This document shows positions 62,780-64,000 of a stretch of 64,000 nucleotides of DNA, one piece after another. Source of the DNA: Streptomyces sp. A3M-1-3 (GTDB lineage: Bacteria; Actinomycetota; Actinomycetes; Streptomycetales; Streptomycetaceae); NCBI RefSeq assembly GCF_024213665.1, contig NZ_JANAVP010000007.1, positions 1 through 64,000 on the forward strand, written 5' to 3'. The notes beneath the pieces are model-generated. The model was not told the origin of the DNA. It saw only the letters and a list, made by a program, of their open reading frames with translations, and made no database searches. Numbering within the stretch: position 1 is the stretch's first letter; each line of letters begins with the position of its first letter. The translations under genes were made by a program, and so were the position numbers.

Positions 62780-64000
62780 ATGAGGATCCTCGTCCACGAC
62801 TACAGCGGCCACCCGTTCCAGGCTCAGCTGAGCCGTGAGCTGGCGCGCCGCGGTCACGTAGTCGTGCACTCCACCTGCGCCGCCTACATCTCCGGCAAGG
62901 GAAACCTTGCCGGAGATGTTGCCGCCGGCCTCCGTTTCGTCACCATCGGCGACAGCACCGTGGTGAGGAAGGAGGCCTACTTCTACCGGCTCTTCCAGGA
63001 AACCCGGCTGGGTCTGGAACTGGCCCGCCAGGTACGACGCGAGAAGCCCGACGTGGCGATGTTCGCCAACCTGCCGATCCCGATCCTGGTTGTGGTCGCG
63101 TTCGTGCTGAAGCTGCTGCGCATCCCGTGGGTACTGTGGCATCAGGACGTGACCGCCGTCGCGCTCCGGAGTTTCGCAGCCGCCGGCATCTCGAAGTCGA
63201 TGGGCATCGCCGCCAAGGTCTTCGAGCAGGGCGAGAAGTGGTCGGCGCGACGCGCCTCGGCGGTCGTGGTCATCGCCGACTCCTTCGTGCGGGTCCACAA
63301 AGAGTGGGGCACCGCCGACAAGGTCACCGTGGTTCCCAACTGGGCGCCGCTGGACGAGATCGTCCCCGTGGCCCGCGCCAACGCGTGGTCGGCCGGGCAC
63401 GGCCTCACCGGCCTCAAGACCGTGCTGTACTCCGGCACCCTCGGCCTCAAGCACAACCCTGTGCTGTTGGTGCAGCTCGTAGAGCGGCTGCGTGAGCAGG
63501 GCGAGCAGGTCCGCCTCGTCGTCGTCAACGACGGCCCGGCCGTACCGGTCCTGAGGATGGCAGCTGCCGCCCGCGGCATCGAGCTGACCCTGCTGCCCTT
63601 CCAGCCCTACGAGCGCCTCCCCGAGGTGCTGGGCACGGGCGACGTGCTCGTCGTACTCCTGGAGGCGGATGCCGGGGAGTTCTCGGTCCCGTCCAAGACG
63701 CTGTCCTATCTGTGCGCGGGGCGTCCGGTGCTGGGGCTGATGCCGGCGGAGAACCTGGCTTCGAAGCTGCTCCAGCAGGCCGGGTCGGCGGTGTTCCCCC
63801 CGGAGGAGTCCTCCCTGACCGGCGCGGCCACCTGGATCCACGAGCTCCTGGCCGACCCGGCCCGTGCCGAGTCGCTGGGCAAGGAAAGCCGGGCCCTGGC
63901 CGAACGGGAGTTCGCCCTGGAGCGCTGCGCCTCGCGGTTCGAGGACATCCTGAATGGCGCGAGAAGAGGGATCCGTCGAACCGGAGACTGCCCGGCAGGT
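62780..64000 (+). CDS. Family 4 glycosyltransferase, WcaI-like (partial, runs off the window)
   Basis: The frame from ATG 62780 stays open to the last base of the window (407 codons, no stop). It starts MRILVHDYSGHPFQAQLSRE and has the GT-B layout. The N-domain contains IPWVLWHQDVTAVAL. The C-domain starts near VTVVPNWAPLDEIVPV and LKTVLYSGTLGLKHNPVLLV, and the donor-binding segment is FSVPSKTLSYLCAGRPVLGL. This is typical of WcaI-type transferases in exopolysaccharide loci. With the upstream GDP-mannose 3,5-epimerase it suggests a polysaccharide cluster continuing to the right. Confidence 0.88.
   Translation, partial: MRILVHDYSGHPFQAQLSRELARRGHVVVHSTCAAYISGKGNLAGDVAAGLRFVTIGDSTVVRKEAYFYRLFQETRLGLELARQVRREKPDVAMFANLPIPILVVVAFVLKLLRIPWVLWHQDVTAVALRSFAAAGISKSMGIAAKVFEQGEKWSARRASAVVVIADSFVRVHKEWGTADKVTVVPNWAPLDEIVPVARANAWSAGHGLTGLKTVLYSGTLGLKHNPVLLVQLVERLREQGEQVRLVVVNDGPAVPVLRMAAAARGIELTLLPFQPYERLPEVLGTGDVLVVLLEADAGEFSVPSKTLSYLCAGRPVLGLMPAENLASKLLQQAGSAVFPPEESSLTGAATWIHELLADPARAESLGKESRALAEREFALERCASRFEDILNGARRGIRRTGDCPAG

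Overview
The window is high-GC actinobacterial chromosome, almost certainly Streptomyces. Third-codon positions are GC-saturated, GTG starts and GGAGG ribosome sites are common, and several genes are Streptomyces hallmarks: a Rok7B7-type ROK regulator beside a XylFGH-like transporter, an NgcEFG-like amino-sugar importer, a HTH-MurA fusion, a third SepF, an XRE/DUF397 pair and a TTA-containing small gene. From memory, the gene order from 0.5 to 57 kb runs like the SCO6027 to SCO5967 part of the S. coelicolor core chromosome. The last 7 kb looks accessory and partly decayed.

Layout. 0-4 kb: a truncated unknown frame, then fadA and fadB (beta-oxidation). 4-9.7 kb: a NYN-domain protein, an ArnT/PMT-like glycosyltransferase, a cationic amino-acid permease and dxs. 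9.8-18.1 kb: sugar uptake, with xylFGH under a ROK regulator, then ngcEFG. 18.5-22.4 kb: a large secreted GH92 alpha-mannosidase, divergent from ngcEFG. 22.5-24.5 kb: XRE/DUF397 and MerR regulators. 24.7-27.4 kb: aconitase, with two candidate operators upstream. 27.5-29 kb: a small scar with direct repeats, a formylglycine-enzyme-like gene and an IS1182-type transposase remnant. 29-37 kb: a LacI regulator, a Tat-exported amidohydrolase, the HTH-MurA fusion, a membrane protein and a DHA2 exporter.

37-45.6 kb: an alpha/beta hydrolase, then an aryl-CoA catabolic island. The island holds a Rid-family protein, an acyl-CoA dehydrogenase, a benzoate/2-aminobenzoate-CoA ligase, a PaaX regulator, a monooxygenase/old-yellow-enzyme fusion and an enoyl-CoA hydratase. 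Its parts match the aerobic 2-aminobenzoyl-CoA (anthranilate) route, and two of its promoter regions share one inverted-repeat motif. 45.6-49.2 kb: an anti-sigma-like ATPase, ornithine carbamoyltransferase and arginine deiminase, and a small secreted protein. 49.3-53.4 kb: the Hen1-Pnkp RNA-repair pair, overlapping by 4 bp. 53.5-57 kb: a homocysteine methyltransferase, a TTA-containing gene, a MazG-like pyrophosphohydrolase overlapping an AAA ATPase, and SepF3.

57.2-60.8 kb: a decayed sugar-biosynthesis operon. One intact NodU-type carbamoyltransferase lies among broken copies of a sugar-nucleotide decarboxylase/epimerase, a family 2 glycosyltransferase and a GmhB-like phosphatase. 60.8-64 kb: a secreted RTX-like protein, a GDP-mannose 3,5-epimerase and a WcaI-type glycosyltransferase that runs off the window end, possibly the start of a polysaccharide locus. 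I saw no tRNA, rRNA or CRISPR array.
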